This document shows positions 60,885 through 64,000 of a stretch of 64,000 bases of DNA, in pieces; positions within the stretch are counted from its first letter, which is position 1; each line of letters opens with the position of its first letter. This stretch comes from Cupriavidus sp. WGlv3 (lineage in GTDB: Bacteria; Pseudomonadota; Gammaproteobacteria; Burkholderiales; Burkholderiaceae): contig NZ_JALHRX010000004.1 in NCBI RefSeq assembly GCF_023952475.1, positions 124,001-188,000 of the forward strand, written 5' to 3'. The position numbers and the translations under genes are program-made. Under the pieces are notes generated by a model. The model searched no databases and had not been told where the DNA came from. It saw only the letters and a program-made list of their open reading frames with translations.

Positions 60885-62279
60885 ATGAACGCTTGCGCCA
60901 ACGCCCTGCGGTTGCTGGAACAGGAGGTGCTCGGCATCCGCGCCCGCCTGGACGCGCAGCTGCCCTACGCGCTGCAGATGCCGATGGTCCCCGCCGCCAA
61001 TATCAGCGACGAAGCCATGGGCGCCATCGAGCGCCATATGCAGGCGGCGCGGCACCAGCTGCGCCGGCGCATCGGGCGCTTCCTTGGCGCGCTGCGCGCC
61101 GCGCGGCCCGAGCCCGCCGCGGTGGCGCGCGCACAGCGGCGCTACGCCATGCTCAAGCTGTATTTCCATGCCGCACTGACGCATTTCGAGATCTTTGCCG
61201 AAGTGCTGACGCAACGCAGCCAGCATGGCACCGGCGTCTGGCTGGCGGGGCTGGATGTGGCCGCGCGCGACGGGCTGCGGCAGCCCGGCGTGGTCATCGA
61301 CCTGCCGCAGGTGATCTGTTATGTCGAGCGCGGCCATGGCGGCGCGATCCGGCGGGCGCGCACGCGCCTGCCTGGTGGCGGCGCCAATCCGGTGGCGGTG
61401 ATCCGCATGCCGCGCGAGCGCATGGTCGGCACCGGCCTGGCGGCGTCACTGTTCCACGAGGTGGGGCACCAGGCGGCGGCGCTGCTGGACCTGGCCAATG
61501 CGTACCGCCGTGCCGCCGCAGGCGACGGCCAGCGGCGGCTGCGGCTGGTGTCCGGCGGCGCCGGGGCAACACCTGGCGGGATACCTGCAGCGACGGCGCC
61601 GCCGCAAGTCTGGCGCGCCTGGGAGCGCTGGATCAGCGAGATCGTCGCCGACCTGTGGGCGGTGTCGCGGGTGGGCATTACCGCCACCTGCGGGCTGATG
61701 AGCGTGGTCAGCCTGCCGCGCGCCTTCGTGCTGCGTATCAACCTGGACGACCCGCACCCGGCGCCGTGGATCCGCGTGAAGCTGTCGGTGGCGATGGGCC
61801 GGGCGTTGTATCCGCACCCGCAATGGGATGCGCTAGAGCAGGTGTGGGAACGGCTCTATCCGCGCTGGCAGATGAGCGCCGCGCAACGGCGCGCGTTCGC
61901 GCAGCTGGACCAGTCGATCCCGGCGTTCGTGGCCAGGCTGCTCGCGTTGCGCGCGCCGCGGCTGGGCGGGCGCACGCTGGGCCAGGCGCTGCGGCTGCCC
62001 GGCCGCGATCCCGCCAACCTGTTGCGGCTGTGGCGCCTGGTGCGGTCGCGCCCGCACCAGTACCTGGCCGATACCCCGACGCTGGCGTTCGCGGTGCTCG
62101 GGCAGGCCCGCTACAGCGGCCTGCTCGCGCCCGACGTCGAGTTGCGCACCATCTCGGCCTTGCTGCAGCGCTGGGCACTGGCCGGCTATCTGCCCTGGAG
62201 CGCCGGCAGCGCGCAGCTGAGCGAGGCGCTCAACCAGCGACGGCAGCCGCTGCGCATGCCAGTCGCGGCCTACGCGTGA
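60885..62279 (+). CDS. HEVGH zinc-metallopeptidase-like protein
   Basis: A 464-residue protein without a recognised family name. An HExxH motif (SLFHEVGHQAAALLD, His191-His195) and a downstream Glu252 in ISEIVADLWAVSR match the gluzincin arrangement of two His and one Glu zinc ligands. The N-terminal 160 residues are helical and basic; the C-terminal 200 are Leu/Arg-rich helices (LWRLVRSRPHQYLADTP). There is no signal peptide. It lies 51 bases after the Glu-rich gene and 19 before the next, so all three probably share a transcript. Substrate unknown; the Glu-rich neighbour is a candidate. Confidence 0.8.
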   Translation: MNACANALRLLEQEVLGIRARLDAQLPYALQMPMVPAANISDEAMGAIERHMQAARHQLRRRIGRFLGALRAARPEPAAVARAQRRYAMLKLYFHAALTHFEIFAEVLTQRSQHGTGVWLAGLDVAARDGLRQPGVVIDLPQVICYVERGHGGAIRRARTRLPGGGANPVAVIRMPRERMVGTGLAASLFHEVGHQAAALLDLANAYRRAAAGDGQRRLRLVSGGAGATPGGIPAATAPPQVWRAWERWISEIVADLWAVSRVGITATCGLMSVVSLPRAFVLRINLDDPHPAPWIRVKLSVAMGRALYPHPQWDALEQVWERLYPRWQMSAAQRRAFAQLDQSIPAFVARLLALRAPRLGGRTLGQALRLPGRDPANLLRLWRLVRSRPHQYLADTPTLAFAVLGQARYSGLLAPDVELRTISALLQRWALAGYLPWSAGSAQLSEALNQRRQPLRMPVAAYA

Positions 62280-62298
62280 TTTGCTGAAGGAGAACGTG

Positions 62299-64000
62299 AT
62301 GAACACGAACACGGAGTCGGGTCGCGTGGAGTACGCGCTGGTGCCGACAGGCAATACCGACGGTGACTGGCACTATGACTTCACCAGGCTGACCGAAGGC
62401 CACAAATACCTGAAGCTGGCGGTCTACGCCCGCGAAGGCGAGCCGCGCGAGATGGAGCAGCTGCGTCTCAAGCCTGGCAGCGAAACCAGGCTGGAGATCC
62501 GCGTCGGGCCCTCGGACGCCTGGGGCCAAAAGGAAGAGGGGCTGCCCGCGGCGCTCGGCGAGGTGGCGCACACCATGCGCAAGCTGGCGGCGCTGGGCAT
62601 TCCGGACGAGATGCTGTTCGCCGCCGCGGCCAAGCTGGGCGGCCGGCGCGAGGTCACCGTGACGGGCCGGCTGAAGGCACCGCCGCATCCTGACGCCGGT
62701 GACGATGCCGAACCGCAAGGCGACGATACCAGCGCCGCCGGGTTCGACCCGATCGGGGCGCGGTCCGGCCCGGTGGGAGCAAAGGACTACCGCGAGCCGG
62801 CAATCAGCCTCAAGCGCACCTCGCGCGACCTGACGGCGGACTGGGCGCTGTGGCTGCTGATCAAGCGCAACGCCGACATGCTGAGCTGGGACAACTACGC
62901 ACGCCAGGTGGACCTGCTGTTCTTCGGCACCAGCCCGCTGCCGGCGCGCCCGGGCGCACCCGGCGGCCCGGCGCTGTACGACGAAGCCGCGCGGCTGAGC
63001 CGGCGCCGCTTCCTGCCATTCTCGGATACCGATGCCTATCGCGCCCTGAAGGTGGCCACCGAGGCCTTCGTGGTGACGTGGGGCGCGGTGGTGCCGTCCG
63101 CGCGCGACAGCGGCACCATCGCCCGGCTGCTCAGGACCGACGTCGCCGCGATCCATCTGGCCAATGACCGGCTCGGGCTGAACCTGGAGCCGGCGCAGGT
63201 GGAGGAGATCGCCGGCCAGTATTTCGGCAAGGGCGCCTCGCCGACGCTGCCTTACCTGGAGCGCGTGGTGCAGGGCCTGCAGGGCACCGACGCGGGGCGC
63301 ACCGTCGACGACATGCGCGAGTCGTTCGCGCGCTCCGGTGCGGCCGAACATCCCGCTTCGCATGCCGCAACACATCCCGCCGGCCATCTCGGCGAGCCGC
63401 TGTCGAGCTCGCGCGAACTGGTGCCGCGCGACGATGGCCCGTGCGGCGACGGCTGCCTGTGGCTGCAGCACTGGAACAACGACATCTCGGCCAAGCTGAG
63501 CGCGCCGCCGCTGATCGAACTGATCTGGAGCTACTGGATGGAGGAACTGCAGCTGGTGCAGACCATGAACGCCATCTCGCGCCGCTTCCAGAATCTGTCC
63601 GGCGGGCCCAGGGATCCGCTCAACCAGCTCGAGCTGGATCCGCTGCGGCCGGTGAGCAACATCATCTGGGGCTGGGTACAGGATGAGCAGCATCGCCTGC
63701 CGATCGAGCGGCGCGCGGCCGAATACCTGCACGAGTATGGCTTCCGCCTGTTCGGGCGCGCGGTGCCGCGCATCCAGCCGGCCGACAGCCGCAGCAAGTT
63801 CCTGGGCGCGTTCCATACGCTGCTGAACCTGTGCGTGCCGTTCTTCCGGCAGGCGGACGATACCACCGTGGTGCCGGATGGCTTCCCGTTGCTGAACGCA
63901 CTGCGCGAGGTGCACCTGATCCTGTCGGAGGGCGCGCATAACCAGTTCGGCGACCTGCCGACCACCTCGCGCATCGAGATGATGATGCAGCAGTGGATCC
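62299..64000 (+). CDS. Large conserved-looking protein, third gene of the module (3' end missing)
   Basis: An open frame of 567 codons runs past the window edge without a stop. AAGGAGA precedes the ATG at 62299. The N-terminus (about 1-75) looks like a small beta domain (YALVPTGNTDGDWHYDFTRL, then LKLAVYAREGE). A linker rich in Asp/Gly/Ala follows, then a long helical region with YWMEELQLVQTMNAISRRFQN, VSNIIWGWVQDEQHRLPIERRA, ADSRSKFLGAFHTLLNLC and LNALREVHLILSEGAHNQFGDLP. I recall similar uncharacterised proteins in actinobacteria and myxobacteria but cannot verify it. No catalytic motif is evident. Confidence 0.85.
   Translation, partial: MNTNTESGRVEYALVPTGNTDGDWHYDFTRLTEGHKYLKLAVYAREGEPREMEQLRLKPGSETRLEIRVGPSDAWGQKEEGLPAALGEVAHTMRKLAALGIPDEMLFAAAAKLGGRREVTVTGRLKAPPHPDAGDDAEPQGDDTSAAGFDPIGARSGPVGAKDYREPAISLKRTSRDLTADWALWLLIKRNADMLSWDNYARQVDLLFFGTSPLPARPGAPGGPALYDEAARLSRRRFLPFSDTDAYRALKVATEAFVVTWGAVVPSARDSGTIARLLRTDVAAIHLANDRLGLNLEPAQVEEIAGQYFGKGASPTLPYLERVVQGLQGTDAGRTVDDMRESFARSGAAEHPASHAATHPAGHLGEPLSSSRELVPRDDGPCGDGCLWLQHWNNDISAKLSAPPLIELIWSYWMEELQLVQTMNAISRRFQNLSGGPRDPLNQLELDPLRPVSNIIWGWVQDEQHRLPIERRAAEYLHEYGFRLFGRAVPRIQPADSRSKFLGAFHTLLNLCVPFFRQADDTTVVPDGFPLLNALREVHLILSEGAHNQFGDLPTTSRIEMMMQQWI

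Noticed and set aside
1..64000. Genomic island or prophage boundary
   Set aside because: No integrase, transposase, tRNA gene, long direct repeats or compositional break was seen; the catabolic clusters share the surrounding GC-rich codon style.

Overview
The window is chromosomal DNA of a GC-rich betaproteobacterium, most likely Burkholderiaceae close to Cupriavidus/Ralstonia. This rests on gene content: a beta-type AcnB, Bug-family solute receptors, DUF1302 outer-membrane proteins, Gram-negative porins, an HME-RND metal efflux operon, FixJ-like regulation paired with a giant kinase/ATPase/histidine-kinase protein, and many small catabolic operons behind their own regulators. No tRNA, rRNA, CRISPR array, transposase or phage gene was seen.

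Layout. 1-448: 3' part-missing fliL. 449-8393: acnB with a palindromic promoter element, a Nu-class GST, a PQQ-type sorbosone-dehydrogenase lipoprotein, an EamA transporter, a methyltransferase and a small exported protein. 8470-11770: a vapBC toxin-antitoxin pair with a two-site operator, a LysR regulator, a small membrane protein and an acyl-CoA dehydrogenase. 12031-17808: a CzcCBA-like tripartite heavy-metal efflux operon. 18120-19034: a Cys-repeat periplasmic protein and CsbD. 19215-23156: a GntR regulator with a ThDP enzyme, a hypothetical gene and a YddG-like exporter.

23166-36951 looks like one regulatory unit. A leftward run (isochorismatase-like, chloroperoxidase-like hydrolase, Tat-type amidohydrolase, DoxX, MFS, XapX, porin, lone receiver) is divergent from a FixJ/LuxR regulator and a 1742-residue kinase-like/AAA/GAF/histidine-kinase protein whose kinase-like domain looks degenerate.

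37010-47840 is a catabolic island. It holds a lower meta-cleavage pathway (hydratase, acylating aldehyde dehydrogenase, aldolase), a DUF1302 outer-membrane protein, two SDRs, a meta-cleavage-type hydrolase, a ketosteroid-isomerase-like protein with all three catalytic positions retained, TetR, SRPBCC and an exported SurE-like protein. A shared CGGAC(T/G)A motif precedes four of its transcription units. No ring-cleaving dioxygenase is present in the window.

48118-50401 is an OYE reductase plus MFS exporter pair. 50644-57811 is a second catabolic operon (two hydrolases, Bug receptor, fumarylacetoacetase, cyclase) divergent from a TetR gene, with two tandem palindromic operators and a G12 tract in the leader. 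58281-59537 encodes a repeat-bearing surface lipoprotein. 59883-64000 begins an unrecognised module: a Glu-rich/glycine-zipper protein, an HEVGH metallopeptidase-like protein and a large conserved-looking protein running off the window. This last module is the best candidate here for an undescribed system.
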